64,000 nt of DNA, taken from positions 3,017,501 through 3,081,500 of the forward strand of contig NC_084932.1 of assembly GCF_958298935.1 (NCBI RefSeq), given 5' to 3'. Shown one piece after another: positions 9,991 to 23,100 of this stretch. The notes beneath the pieces were generated by a model. The model searched no databases. It had not been told where the DNA came from and saw nothing but the letters and a program-made list of their open reading frames with translations. A program made the position numbers and the translations under genes. Source of the DNA: Phragmites australis. Taxonomy: Eukaryota > Streptophyta > Magnoliopsida > Poales > Poaceae. Within the stretch, counting starts at the first letter, position 1. Each line of letters starts with the position of its first letter.

Positions 9991-10780
9991 CCCGCTAGAT
10001 GGAATTGAACTGCTAGCACTATCCAATTGATGAAGTATTATTGTTAGTTAATCAATTCCAATCAATTCAGTGGGGATCCAACCCAATCCTCAGCTCAGCT
10101 AGCTAGCTAGATCTAGTAGCCAGTGAATTAGCTAACTGAAGTAGAAATCATATGCATATCACTGGATCTATCGATTGGGAAGACATGCTCGCATGAGATG
10201 GATGGATGGATCGATTGAGTTCGAGTGAGTGCACAACGTACCAGTCTGTCGGAGTCAGGACTCCCCAGCCGGCCGTCGTCTCTTGGCTTGGATCTAGCTC
10301 GTAGCATCGGGACCGGCGGCCGACCGGCGATAGCTGGAAGCCACAACCGAGCCGCGCGCCGGCCGGCCAAGGTTGATTCGTTTCTTCTTGGGGATCCGAT
10401 CCTCTCGTCTCTGCTGGGGGCCGGACCAGAGGGCACGAACATGGCATTACTTAATATGAGAGCGCCGCGGGTATCTGGCCAGCCGGGCTAGCCACGTCGG
10501 CTGATTTCTTTCTCGCCGTTTGATCGGAAATCGTGTGATGCTGCTGCGCTGCCGATCGTTTTCTGGAATATTCTTGCCACTCGCGCGCGCGACGTTGGAT
10601 TTCACGATGACCCACCGCGCGTGCCTGCCTTCTGGCTGGTTCGCATGCGCTTCTCTCGATCTCCCCGCGTGCCGGTTGGCTTGGCTTTTAATGCGAAGGC
10701 TGTGGAGGTCACTGTGCCACGCCGTTTGACCGGCTCCGTACACGCGTGTCCCGATGAACAGGCAGCCAGTGTGCCCGTCT
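9991..10780. other. GC-rich non-coding stretch before the Helitron leader
   Basis: A GC-rich patch at 10230-10740 with many CCGG/GCGC words and short overlapping ORFs on both strands, none resembling a family. The 5' end of the Helitron could lie in or near this stretch, but I could not fix an A|TC junction with any conviction. Confidence 0.3.
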
Positions 10781-11262
10781 GTCGATAGAACCCAGGCGCC
10801 TCCTCGTTCTTACCCCTCCCTTTTCGCCTCCCTGCCTCTTCGTTCTTTCTCCTGTCTTTTCCCCTCCCTGCCGTTTGCGAGCTTTGGATCTTAGCTGCTG
10901 AGTGTTGCTTGTTGCTTCCACGATCTTGATTGCTATGGTCAGTGCCTGTACTCGCGTTTGGGATCCCTTATGAGCCGTTGTTTTTGCTTGGTTAGATTCT
11001 GTTGTTGCCTGCTCGTTGTTCGCCGGTTGATAGAATCCAGGTGCCTCCTCGTTTTTTCGCCTCCCTGCCTCCTCCTTGTTCCTCCTCCATTTTCGCCTCC
11101 CTGCCGTTTGCGAGGTTTGGATCTTGGCTGCTGAGTGTTGCTTGTTGCTTCCATGGTCTTGATCGCTGTGCTCAGTGCCTGTACTCGCGTTTGGCATCCC
11201 TTGTGAGCCGTTGTTTTTGCTTCGCTAGATTCTGTTATTACCTGCTCGTTGTTGCTCGATGT
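10781..11262 (+). repeat. Helitron leader, tandem duplication A (unit about 240 bp)
   Basis: 10781-11024 and 11025-11262 are two tandem copies. Each starts with GATAGAA(C/T)CCAGG(C/T)GCCTCCTCG, passes through CTGCCGTTTGCGAG and GCTGCTGAGTGTTGCTTGTTGC, and ends with TAGATTCTGTT. Pyrimidine-rich, as in a 5' UTR. Confidence 0.85.
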
Positions 11263-11739
11263 TGTCAGTGCTCCTGGTCGGATTTGTTGAGTTGTGATGC
11301 CTAGGTGGTTCCGGTCGTCGCTTTTTTTATTATCTATTTTATTGCTTCTGCTGGATTCCTTTCGATTTGTTACTTTTTGGGGTGGTCGCTTTCCATGCTG
11401 ATTAAACCAACAGGGGTGTTGCGTACTGTTTCCCTCCGATGCCCCTGGATTTCTTTGCTATGTTCTTTTTCTTCTTTATTGTTTATTGGTTCCATATGCA
11501 CATGTGGTCGTTTTTGGGTTTTATTTTCCCTCCCTAAGATGGCACACGGTCTACAGCTGCTGTTTTCGTCACTCTGTTATTTGCCTTGGTTGTTTTCTGT
11601 TTCGTATTGCAGGGCGGAGAAGTAAAATGAGATTTGTTTGGATTTGATGTTCTTGTGCTACTCTTTCTATATTTGTTTATTTCTTTGTACTGCTTTGCCC
11701 GGTGACTTTGTTTCTTCCCCTTTGCGATTGAATCTCGGT

Positions 11740-12440
11740 GGCTTACTGCTCCTGGTTCGTTGCTGTTGATCGGCTTGATATATACATTTTTCCCTCACTG
11801 TGTCCCTTTCTTTTTTGAGCCGGTTCAGAGAGAGGGGGGGGGGGGGCGGAAAAGAAAACAGAAGATGCAGTGTAAACTCAGTTTCTTTTTTCCCTTTTTT
11901 ATTTTGCTTGTGTTTGGTTACCTATTGCAGCAGGGAGTGGCGAAGCTGGATTTGTTGTGCTGTGCTCTTCGCCGCCCCATCAGGTAAGAGTTGTTAGCTT
12001 AGAATATTAATTGTTTGCCATGGTTTATTCACATGTACAATGAGTCAAATATGAGGCTTTCCCTCCTCTCCCTCACGCTTACTCGGCGCCCTAGTGCTCC
12101 TGCTTCCTTACTGTTGGTCGGCTTGTTATATAGGTTTTGGTATTTTAATTTTGTTCGCCCCTGCGTCCGTTTTCCTTTTTTTGAGCCGGTTCACAGAGAG
12201 AGGGAAAAAACAGAAGATGCAGTGCAAACTGAGCTTCGTTTTTCCCCTTTTTGTTTTGTCTGTGGTTGGTTACCTATCGCAGCAGGGAGTGGCGAAATCC
12301 GATTCATTGTGCTGTGCTCTTCCCCCCCGCGTGTGGTAAGCATTATTAGCTCAGAATCTTAATTTTTTTTGCAATGGTTTATTCACAAGTACAATGAGCG
12401 GAATCTGAGCCCTTTGCTTCTCTCCCCCACGGTTACTTCC
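11740..12440 (+). repeat. Helitron leader, tandem duplication B (unit about 350 bp)
   Basis: Two copies (about 11740-12090 and 12091-12440) share TTTTTTGAGCCGGTTCA, ACAGAAGATGCAGTG, GCAGCAGGGAGTGGCGAA, TTGTGCTGTGCTCTTC and then a GGTAAG splice donor in both (near 11981 and 12337). A leader exon with its donor has thus been duplicated. The first copy has a run of 14 G at 11834-11847. Confidence 0.85.
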
Positions 12441-12589
12441 TGGCATGAGTTGCGGTTCAGCATCTACTACACCAAAAGGGAAGCAAACGGATATTTCTTG
12501 CAGATTTCTCCTATTTGTGCCTTTTGGTATGGTGTTACTGGAAGTTTATTTTGTCTTATTTTTTTTATATATACGAAGAAACTAAATAT

Positions 12590-13105
12590 TCCATACCATT
12601 GTTCTTTTTTGCCTGTATCAAACTAATGTATTCTTCGTTACTATGCAGGTTTATTGCCATTGTAGTTGCTCGTGTTGCTCTATCCGCGAGGTGTGTGCCG
12701 TAGCATCAAGTCTACTGCTTTTGGTAAGATGTGGCTGTTTCTTTAAGTATTGCTTAGAAATTTGTTCATCGTTACATGATATTGGAGATGTGGCTGTTCC
12801 TTTAAGTATTTGTTAGCAATTTGTTTACTGCTACATGATATCGAAATCTTATTGTTTGTAGCGTTTTTTTTGGGGCATATGAGCGAGCTAGATATTTTAT
12901 GCCATTGTTCTCTTCTGCCTGTATCAAACTAATGGTATTGTTCATTACCATGCAGGTTTGTTTCCATTGTACCTGTTCGAATTGCTCTATCCGCAAGGCG
13001 TGTGCCATAGGATCAAGCCTGCTGATTTTGGTAAGATGTCGCTGTTTCTTTAAGTATTCCTTAGCAATTTTTTCATCTTATATGGTATCGAAATATTATT
13101 GTTTG
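12590..13105 (+). repeat. Helitron leader, tandem duplication C (unit about 300 bp)
   Basis: 12596-12790 and 12900-13105 share GCCTGTATCAAACTAATG, an ATGCAG|GTTT acceptor, GCTCTATCCGC, and TTTTGGTAAGATG(T)GGCTG followed by TTTCTTTAAGTATT. Each copy includes an acceptor, a short exon and a donor. Confidence 0.85.
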
Positions 13106-13391
13106 TTACTTTATGGGTCAAATTATTACAAGTATTTTTGCTATTACCTACCTTTACTGTAATGTTGCGCGCCAGTATTTTGGCTGCTATGTACCTTTAC
13201 TGTTATGTTATGCATGGTATTGTGACTGATAGATTGTTTGTTCTTTTTTCCCTTTTTTCTTTCTTCTTGCCCCTTCTTCCCTTTCCTCTCTCTCTTTCTT
13301 TCCTTTCTACCTATTTCTTATTTGTCCCTCTGGTCTTTTTACTGCCTGGTGAAATGGAAAATCCTTGGCTAGACTCTCCTAGGGTCACCAC

Positions 13392-13841
13392 ATGTTCGCC
13401 GTTGGAGCATCTTATATCTCCCTCTTGCGAGCTGTCGCAGTTAGATGCCGCTTGCCATACGCTTCATTACTCTGTGAAGCTGTCGATGATGGAAGCATAC
13501 TGTGCGGCGTAGAAATTGAGTTGCCCCTGTTGGCTTTCCAAAGGAGCCCGCGGAAACTTTTTTTCTGGTCATGCGCTGAAGCAGGATGCATGGTTGCTTA
13601 TGAGCACGCCGCTTTTCAAGCAGTTGCCTGTCTTCAGAGCATATATGGTTTCGTCGTGGTTGATTACAGTTTTGAAAGGTTGGCTTATTCTCACGAACAA
13701 ACCAAAAAAAAAAAAATACAGGATAACGCTTATACTGTGCTAACTATACTTGCTGGACCCTTATGTTTCCCAGGTGTGGCTATAGATGTTAGGCCCAATG
13801 GTTTATACCGCTATATTCAGGGCAGCCCCAATGTTCCTTGA
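13392..13841 (+). CDS. Unidentified ORF in the Helitron leader (possible captured fragment)
   Basis: A 149-codon open frame after the leader repeats. The most protein-like block reads YEHAAFQAVACLQSIYGFVV followed by VDYSFE, a type of phrase I associate with repeat-linked hypothetical proteins in grasses. A polyA/K run (TKKKKIQ) follows. Codons before residue about 25 look arbitrary, and the frame may extend upstream with a shift (13340-13510 in another frame). It lies between the leader introns and the Rep exons, so it may be a captured host or transposon fragment. No function assigned. Confidence 0.3.
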   Translation: MFAVGASYISLLRAVAVRCRLPYASLLCEAVDDGSILCGVEIELPLLAFQRSPRKLFFWSCAEAGCMVAYEHAAFQAVACLQSIYGFVVVDYSFERLAYSHEQTKKKKIQDNAYTVLTILAGPLCFPGVAIDVRPNGLYRYIQGSPNVP

Positions 13842-14483
13842 AGGACTATGTGCCGTTTAAATTGATTCTTCATTTTCCCGTTGCGTTGCTGCTTCCGTTG
13901 TCATGTATTCACTATGTTGTTCATAGGTTGCTTTTTCTAGACATTGCACTACTGATAAATAAAATAAACGATTTTACTATCTTAGTGCTTTTGTTTGTAC
14001 CATTGGCTTGCGCTGCCACATTGTCTTCACATTGCGTGTTTATTGCTGTCACACCTTTCCTACTCTTCCTCTGTATTTAGTCACTATGCCAACCTGTGTT
14101 TTCTCCATTGGTAGCTAATGGAGACGCATCCAACCCAGCCACACGATGATTCCAATGCTGCACCATGTGCGTTCGCCGACCTTTCCCGGTGTTATCTTTA
14201 TTTGCCATATTTGCCCGTACCATTCCCTACCTTTTATGTTTTTCCGTTCCTTCGTCTCCCCTCCCTGGCTCCCTCCTTCTATCTCGACGTACCTCCAATG
14301 GCTACTATCTTGGTAATAAGCAGCATCTTCACGTGGGCAACCCATACGGTCTAAGAGCGCGCTTCACAGAAGACGAAGTATGTTGTTTGATCATCGAATT
14401 TCCTATTTTTAGAACGGAACGAATTCACATTGCACGTATACATAACGGAGTGCTATTGATCAATAGGTGACCTTGCACAGCAC

Positions 14484-14737
14484 GCTGCATATCACTGCCC
14501 CTTAATTTTGAACCCAGCTGAATGCCGTTGTAAACGGCGAAGATTACTAGATCAGCAAAGACTCGCTATAACAGGTGAACAATATCAATCTTCAACACTT
14601 TTAGCTTGCGCCTTGTCGTGTTTGCCAACACTACCTAAGCCATGTTATTCACATGCGATTTTAGGTCCATTAAATAACAATGCACCATCGTTAGAATGTG
14701 GACGGTTCAACCAAGATTATATTGATGCGTTAAAAGG
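14484..14737 (+). CDS. Probable N-terminal exon of the Helitron Rep/helicase
   Basis: The frame is open through NPAECRCKRRRLLDQQRLA and then LECGRFNQDYIDALK, ending at a GTACGT donor at 14737. Basic N-terminal segments of this kind precede the zinc-finger part in plant Helitron proteins. The acceptor is probably the AG near 14467. The next piece up to about 14,990 is poorly resolved; an earlier small exon around 14118 (METHPTQPHDD..) is possible. Confidence 0.4.
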
Positions 14738-14991
14738 TACGTGTGTTCACCATGTTATGTTAGTGGTGCCCATAATATGATTAGATCTCCAGATATAGCT
14801 TCAGCTTTTTCCATTGCCCCCCCTCTGTTTCAGCTTTTGTTTGCACCTAATGCAAATAGATGTTTAATAACTTATTACACCATCATGCTCATTACCTTGC
14901 TGATGATTTCTTTTCGTCCTTTGTGTTTTCCTACGATGGTGCCACCCTATGTTACATGATAGTTTATCCTCCAATGCAAATATATTACTAT

Positions 14992-17900
14992 ATAGCTTCT
15001 TATCCCCATCGCTCCTATTTTGGTGCACCTGATTATGAGTGTAGATATTGTCATGCTACATTTGGCTGAGAGAGAGGGTAAAATCTGATACATCGATAAA
15101 AAATAATAGAATAATTTACAATTCTTGCTGTAAGGGAGGCAAAATCTGTATACCGCCTTTTGCAGAGCGACCTGAACCCCTAAATAGCTTGGTTTGATTC
15201 GGTGGCGATGCTCGCTCCAATTTTTTTTTGAAAAATATACGCCAATATAACTGTCTATTTGCTTTCACATCAATGGGAGCACACATAGATCGCTCTATGA
15301 ATGATGGCCGGGGTCCACCTGTTTTCAAAATTAATGGTCAAGTCCACCACCGCATTGGATCTCTACTACCGCATGATGGAAGTCCTCCTAAATTCATACA
15401 ACTGTACATTTATGATACTACCAATGAAGTTAAAAATAGATTATATGCTTTAAATCCAGACGAAAGGCCTGCCGAGCCTTTAGATCCAAAGATAATTGAA
15501 GATCTAATAAAAATGCTAGATAATCACAATCCATTTGCGAAGAAATTCAGGGCTGCAAGAGATAGGCTCGTAGATTCTGCCAGCGAAGAATTCATTATTA
15601 GGATCATAGGTGCAAAAGAAGGTGATCCCGTTCAATATAACTTACCTACAACTGATCAACTTGCTATGCTTATAGTAGGTGACTTTACATTAGACACATT
15701 CAAGCGAGACATAGTGATACAAACCTATGCTGGTGAACTGCAACAGATATCTGCGTTACACCCTGCTTACATGCCACTTCAGTATCCCCTTCTCTTCCCA
15801 TATGGTGAACGTGGTTTTCAAATTGGAGTACCTTATGCCGGTATCAACCCCTCTTCCACAAGAGTGCGTGCTAAAATAACAATGCAAGATTACTTTCGCT
15901 ACATGTTACACTATAGAAAAAATCAGCCAAATCCATATCTATGCTACGGTGCTCTATCGAGCTAAGCTAAGGTTGATGCTCGTGCATGCATAGACGAGTT
16001 AAGACTATGGTACATACTTAGGAACCAAGCCAACCTTAGAGTCGAAAACTTGCAAGGCATAACTGACGCTGTTAGTCGTGGTTGTATAGATGGCAATGAG
16101 ATTGGCAAGACCGTGTTACCAGCTTCACACACTGGTGGTAGACGATATATGATCCAAAATTATCACGATAGTATAGCGATATGCAGAGTGTATGGCCCAC
16201 CAGATTTCTTCACAACGTTTACATGCGATTCAAAAAGGCCTGAAATCTCTGAAGCATTGAGTTTTGAGCCAGGTCAAAAACCAACGGACAGAGCCGATAT
16301 TATTGTCAGAGTATACAACATGAAACTTGAAGAACTTTTAGAAGATATAAAAATAGGTGCGGTGTTTGGCGCTATAAATGCAGGTGTGTAGTACTATTTA
16401 CACCATGTATTTCCAAATATTCTTTGCTACCGATTCAAAATTGCCATATATTATTTTGTATTCTTACTAACACGATGAATTTGCCCTCACACCTCCAGTG
16501 CTGCACACTGTCGAATTTCAGAAACGTGGACTGCCCCATGCGCACATTATTACATGGGTCTCCCATGACACGTCACAGCCAACACCATCACTCATTGACT
16601 CATACATAAGCGCACAAATTCCAGACCCAAAGATTGATCCCCTAGGATACACATTAGTTGCTGAACACATGACGCATGGTCCGTGCGGTCAAAACCACCA
16701 AGATAGTCCCTGCATGAGAAACGGCAAATGCTCAAAAGGATACCCTAAGTCTTTCCAAGCTGAAACCACGGTTGATGAAAACGGCTTTACAGTCTACAAA
16801 AGACCTGATGATCACCGCTACATTCAAAAAGGAAATGTAAAATTGGACAACCGATGGATAGTACCGTATAATATCTCCTTGCTAAAAAAATTCCAAGCAC
16901 ATATCAATGTAGAGTGGTGTAACAAAACTGTATTTATCAAATATCTATTCAAATATGTGACAAAGGGTCCAGATTGTGGTAAGGTCTACATTGAGAGAAT
17001 AAGAAATGGACAGGATGCACCATACGATGGTGACACTCAAACCATAAATGAAGTTAAGGAATACTTAGATTGTCGCTACATCTGCGAGCAAGATGCATGT
17101 TGGCGCATATTTGCATTCGATATCCATAAGCATTTCCCCTCTGTTCAAAGACTACCGCTACATTTGCCAAATGAAAACAACATAACATATAATGCTAATG
17201 CTAATCTAGCTAATGTCATTTCACAAGAATTCTTACGTAAAACCATATTGACTGAATGGTTTGTGGCAAACCAAACATATCCCCAAGGAAGAGACCTAAC
17301 ATACTGTGAATTTCCCTCAATGTGGCGATGGGATGAAACACTACGAATATGGCATCCGAGGCAAATCGGAACAAGCATAGGTCGTTTATATTATGTACAT
17401 CCATCTGCTGGCGAGCGTTATTACCTTAGAATGTTATTGATGGTTGCTAAAGGCGCACAAAGCTACGATGATATCAAAACATACAATGGTATTAGACATC
17501 CGACATTTAAACAAGCATGCAACGCACGCGGCCTCCTTGGTAATGATCAGGAATGGTACAATGCTTTTGACGAAGCAGCAACCTGGGCTACTTCTATGCA
17601 GCTTAGACAATTATTTGTCACAATGCTACTATTTTGTGAAGTCAATGATGAATACACATTCTTTGAAAAGGTCTGGCAAGCATTGGCAGACGATATTCAA
17701 TATAGGTTTAGAGAGGCTATCAACAACCCAAATTATCAAATGCCTACAAACCAATTGAAAGACCATTTACTTGATGACCTTTCAACTTTGTTCGCAAAAA
17801 ATGGGGGCAGAATTAGAGACTACAACTTACCAGATAAGACATCTAGCTATCAAACGACGTGTACCAACCGACTTATAGATGAAGAATTGTCATACGACAC

Positions 17901-19421
17901 TGACCAATTACTGCTTGAATCTAACGATTTAGTCTCAAACCTTAATGATGAACAACATCATGCCTTCAAATCCATAGTACACGCAGTAATTAACAATGCT
18001 CTTGCCTTCTTCTTTGTATCTGGTTATGGAGGTACTGGTAAAACCTATTTATGGAACGCTATAGTAACATACTTGCGAGCTCGTAAAAAAATTACACTTA
18101 CAGTTGCTTCCTCAGGCGTCGCATCACTGCTATTGCCAGGTGGTAGAACAGCTCATTCACGCTTCAAAATTCCTTGTGACATAGACGATTCTACTATCTG
18201 TGACATCAAGCGAGGGACTATGCTTGCTGAACTTATAGAGGCAGCGTCATTAGTGATTTGGGATGAGGCTCTTATGACACATAGAACAGCATTCAAACCA
18301 CTGGATAGAACATTGCGTGATTTATTATCATCCCAATCACCGAACATACAAAACATTCCCTTGGTGGCAAGATCATTGTCCTAGGAGGTGATATTAGGCA
18401 GATTCTCCCAGTGGTTGAAGGCGGTACCAAGGCACAGATAATAAATGCAGCAATAATAAACTCGCCCCTTTGGAAACATGTTACTATTTTAACACTAACA
18501 AAAAATATGCGGCTGCTTTCGCCAGGCTTAAACCGGCAAGCCCACCAAGAAATCGCTGAATTTAGTAAATGGGTACTAGACCTAGGGGAAGGAAAACTAC
18601 AGACAACAGCAAAGGAAGATGAGTTAGAACCCACATGGATAAAGATACCACACGATCTGCTCCTTATGACCAATGGCGACAAAATTGCTTGTTTAGTAAA
18701 TGCCATATACCCCGATTTAGAAACGAAATTCCTCGACGTTACATATCTTCGTACAAGAGCTATATTAACACCAACTAATCAGTTAGCTGATGACATAAAT
18801 TCACTCATGATATCTTTAATTCCTGGCGAGGAAAAGGAATACCTAAGTTGCGACAAAATATCAAAATCAGGAAATATACATGACTCATATGATCTTTTGT
18901 ATCCGATTGAAATTTTGAACTCACTAAACGAAAACAATTTCCCACACCATAAATTGGTCCTTAAGAAGGGACTTCCAATAATGTTACTTCGCAATTTAAA
19001 TCAATCGGGTGGCTTATGCAATGGAACACGCTTAGTAGTTACAACAATGGGTGATATGGTCATCGAAGCACAAATAATCACTGGCACCCATGCAGGCCAG
19101 ATTGTGTTTATCCCTCGCATTTCTTTAACATTAAAAAACACTAAGCTACCCTTTATACTTGAGCGCCGTCAATTCCCTATAAAAGTATGCTATGCTATGA
19201 CCATTAATAAAAGTCAGGGCCAAACACTTGACAGCCTAGGTGTCTACCTAAAAAGGCCTGTTTTTACCCATGGCCAACTGTATGTTGCAGTGTCCCGTGT
19301 TACCTCAAAACATGGACTAAAGATACTAATAGTCGATGAGAATGATAATTGCACAGACACAACACGTAACATAGTTTACAAGGAAGTGTTGGCACTTATC
19401 TTACCTACATCTACTCAGTAA
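14992..19421 (+). pseudogene. Helitron Rep/helicase (RepHel), frame broken
   Basis: Order of domains: zinc-finger region CRYCHATFG (about 15036-15066) continuing in another frame to YNSCCKGGKICIPPF (about 15117-15165); the Helitron-like N domain (15228-16383); Rep with the HUH motif FQKRGLPHAHI (His codons 16537 and 16543); the Tyr motif KYLFKYVTKG (Tyr codons 16942 and 16954); then a PIF1-like SF1 helicase with Walker A SGYGGTGKT (about 18020-18048), Walker B IWDEA (about 18255-18269) and the C-terminal YVAVSRV block. A 115-bp intron sits at 16384-16498 just before the HUH motif. Breaks: a shift near 15066, TGA at 15195, TAA at 15963, and a 1-nt loss near 18360 between Walker B and the GGD motif. 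It should nick and unwind DNA in rolling-circle transposition when intact. All catalytic residues survive. Confidence 0.9.
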
Positions 19422-19985
19422 TAAACTACATTCACATCTTCCAATATATATATGTGTGTGTGTGTACATATATATACATATATTCTTACTCGGAGCTAAG
19501 ACAAACATTAAACCATGCTAGACTATGGTAAAACCACCACATATACTTGCATATTTCACTAGCACAAAGTAAAAAACAATCCGTCCTCTCTTCTTCCCCC
19601 CCCCCCCCGTATTATCATTCAAGCAGTAGAGATATGTTCAAACAAATGCTTGCGAATTCAGCTGTTACATAGTTTACAAAGAAGTATTGGCACTTATCTT
19701 ACCTGCATCTACTCAGCGATAAAGTACATTTATATATATATATATATACACACACACATATGTGTGTATGCGTGTGCACATATATATATATACATATATC
19801 CTTGCTGTGCAGCTACATAGACCATCAAAGTACAATCGACTATGGTAGAACCACAACACATACTTCCATATTTCACTAATACAAAGTAGAAAAACAATCC
19901 ATTCTCTGTTCCTTTTTTTCCCCATACTACCATTGAAGCAGTACAGATATGCCCAAACAGATGCTTGCAAACTCAACTGTTACAT
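19366..19985 (+). repeat. Tandem duplication across the Rep/helicase 3' end, with TA/TG microsatellites
   Basis: A unit of about 295 bp occurs twice: 19366-19660 and 19664-19985. The first copy includes the last coding codons (TTTACAAGGAAGTGTTGGCA) and the second repeats them as non-coding sequence. Each holds an (AT)/(GT) run (19446-19480 and 19733-19795). The first has a 14-C run near 19598. Confidence 0.85.
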
Positions 19986-20102
19986 CAATGCCTACTGTTT
20001 ATACCATCTAATCACAGGTATTAGCCTTTTTTTTATCAATTCATAAAATACAGCTGCTCTCACATTACATTTCTGTTAATGTTTGATGTGCAGAGTTGAA
20101 AG

Positions 20103-23100
20103 ATGGCATTTGACTTGCTGCCCACACTCCACCCAAAATCAAAGCACTGGATAATTTGTGTGCGTGTTTCGCGCAAATGGGAATACCGTGGTGGTACTGA
20201 CGATGGACCAATATCTCATGTAGATCTTGTTTTTGTCGATGAAAAGGTACTATAATACTTCTTTACATTCCTACCACGTCATACTCGCATTGTGCTATAT
20301 CATATGCATCTTAGATATGCCATCTGATTTTCTATCATATTCAAAGATAGTCACCAACACACACAAACAATTTGTATATATGTGTGCAGGTCATGCATTC
20401 ATGTTAATAATTATTATATACATTTTATTCCCTTAATTGGCTACATTCAGGGTTCTTGCCATGATTTTGCCGTGATTTATAACTCGTATTTGCCCCTGCC
20501 ATCATCTTTACGAACTATAGTTAGATTCCCACATATATTCTTATAGTACCTACTAGATAATCGAAGATACTTACCATTCGTTCAAAAAAACGCAGGGAGA
20601 TGCCATGTATGCTGAAATACCAAACTCTGAGGTAGACAGTAAAAGCTCTTTAGTTCAAGAAGGTGCCATCTACATAATCAGCCGTTTTAGAGTATCAAAG
20701 GCTAAGTCTCTATATAGGCCAGTTGATGCACCTTACATGATTGAACTTACTTGCTATACCAAAATAACTCCAGCAAAAGACATTGCAGCGACCTTTCCAG
20801 CATATGCTTATAAGCTCACACCTTTTCTTGAGCTTCCAAAATACACAGGCGAAAACAGACACTTCTTAGGTAAGTAGCGTCATTACCTATAGCTAAATAA
20901 TTCTATCTTTTCCCCTACTCTACCATAAATTTGACTGTAAAAAGAAAAGACAAACACACATGCACACACCCTTGCTGCAGATGTGCTTGGCATCATAACA
21001 GAAGTTTCTGACACAACCCCCTGCAACTTCCAAACCAGCCAACTGCTACTATCAACAGAAGTGTAATCCTCAAAGACCTCAGGTGAGAGCATGATGAATG
21101 TAACATTATGTAACCAAATATAAAATCCTTTATTATAAGTACAGCTTACCAACCTACATTATGGATTTGCTACCCTTATCTACAGCAATATTCAAGTTAA
21201 GCTGACCCTATGGGGCCAACGAGCTATTGAATTCAGTATCAATGAAATTTACACTGAAGAAGAACGCAAGCCAATTGTTGTTCTCATTGTTGGCAACCTT
21301 ATGAAAAGTTTCGCAGGTACACAGTCTTACTCGAAACAGCTACTGCACTTCAAAATCACACACCATCACTTCTAACTATTTGAATCAAAACAGGTGAAGA
21401 ATACTTTAGTGGGAACGCTGCATGCCGCTGGTACTTCAATCCCATAATACCAGAGGCTGAGGAGTTTTATAAGAGGTACATAAATCTTTACCTGCTCCAT
21501 ACCAGTAGATAACACACACATGTGACACGCCATACTATTTTACCTTACACAGTTAACAGCTATTTACACACAAATATTTCTGCACACAGCATTCACAACC
21601 AGCAAATAACAATCAAGCGTACCACTGCTCCCCCACATCAATCAGCACCACAACAACAGCCACTGTAGCTTGAAGATAAGAGCCTCCATGATTTAGACAA
21701 CATGGATCCATACGATTTCCCAGTATGTGTAATCTACCACATAATTCCTCCTGCCTACTAAAATAGCTATTCTTATGCTAATCCTAGCCCTTATATTACA
21801 TTACCAGATTATACTTATTTTTGTTTCCAGCACTTATTTTAGGTTCTAACAATACCTTACCAATTTGTCATTACAGCCATGTGGATACCGCTGCACTGTT
21901 ACTATTGTGCGCCTAATCTTAGACACACCATGGTGGTTCCCATCATGTAATAGATGCAGTCGGACCTGTATACCGAATGGCGACGGTTACAAATGCAACA
22001 CATGCTCCTGGACTGGCTACCGCTTCAAGTAAGTGTCAGCTTCTTTTTCTTTCTCATATAGCTGAATGTATATTAATCAATACCGTCTCCAATACCACTC
22101 CTACAGATACAAGTTATGTTTCATTGCAAATGATGGAACCGCTGAAAGTGAAATGATAGCTTTCGGTGAAGTTGCTCGTCGTATTGTTGGTAAACCTGTC
22201 CAGCAGGTACTTAGAGCATCAAGATTTGCAAATGACACACCACCTGACATCGCAGCTACAGTCTCCTTAAAGTTCACATTTGCAATTACCTTGACAGAGC
22301 ATAGCTACTATACCCCACAAAAAACATATCAAGTCACCTCTGTCATCACTTCTTATGGAAGACAGCACACACTTCCAAACATAAGCTGCAACCAGCCCAA
22401 GAACCCACCAGCCTCTCAGACATCCCAGCCAACCTTTCAGCCACACAACTATCCTCCCAATGTACATCCCAGTTTACCTGATGCTACTTTCTCACCTGGC
22501 GTGAAGACCAGTGCATCTTCTTCACAGTCAGCAGTTCAGAAAACAGCCACGCAAAGCATGGCAATAGACAATGTAAAATCATACTCTTTCTTATGAACTA
22601 TTTAATCACACATAAATAAACAATGGTTCTTTACCATCATACACCAATGACATGTTCAAACTCTACTGCAGACTCCCCCTCCTTCACTAGAACATGATGA
22701 ATCCCTATTGAAGAGAACAACCCCTATGTAAGTATACACATTCTACAAAAAAAAAAAAACAAAGAATACCCCTGCCACTATACTGTGTAATGTTTTAATC
22801 ATCTGTTCATATAACACACAGGGATGCCACAGATCCACTTATACATCCAGCTACTCGGAAAAGACTATTCGAAGATGCAACTTCTTCTAAAAAGGCAAGT
22901 AGACTTTCTACTCAGTATCCAACCTTTCATCCATTTATTACCTCATAGTATGTTATTAACCAACTTTTACTCACATCTCCTTCTGTACAAGGACACTGAA
23001 CACCAAAAAAACAGCCACAGTGAAACAACCACAGACCCATCTGATCCATTGCCTCACCTAGCAAGTCAAAGGTATAAAACAAAAGTCTTACTATCTTACA

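Noticed and set aside
10128..10447. Overlapping minus-strand ORFs of about 100 codons
   Set aside because: GC-rich shadow frames; neither has recognisable motifs or splice context.
12470..12490. ATCTACTACACCAAAAGGG as the Helitron 5' end (A|TC..)
   Set aside because: It lies between duplicated leader units and inside the presumed transcript; no support beyond the dinucleotide.
19441..19800. Short minus-strand ORFs rich in Tyr/Ile over the TA/TG runs
   Set aside because: Translations of a microsatellite.
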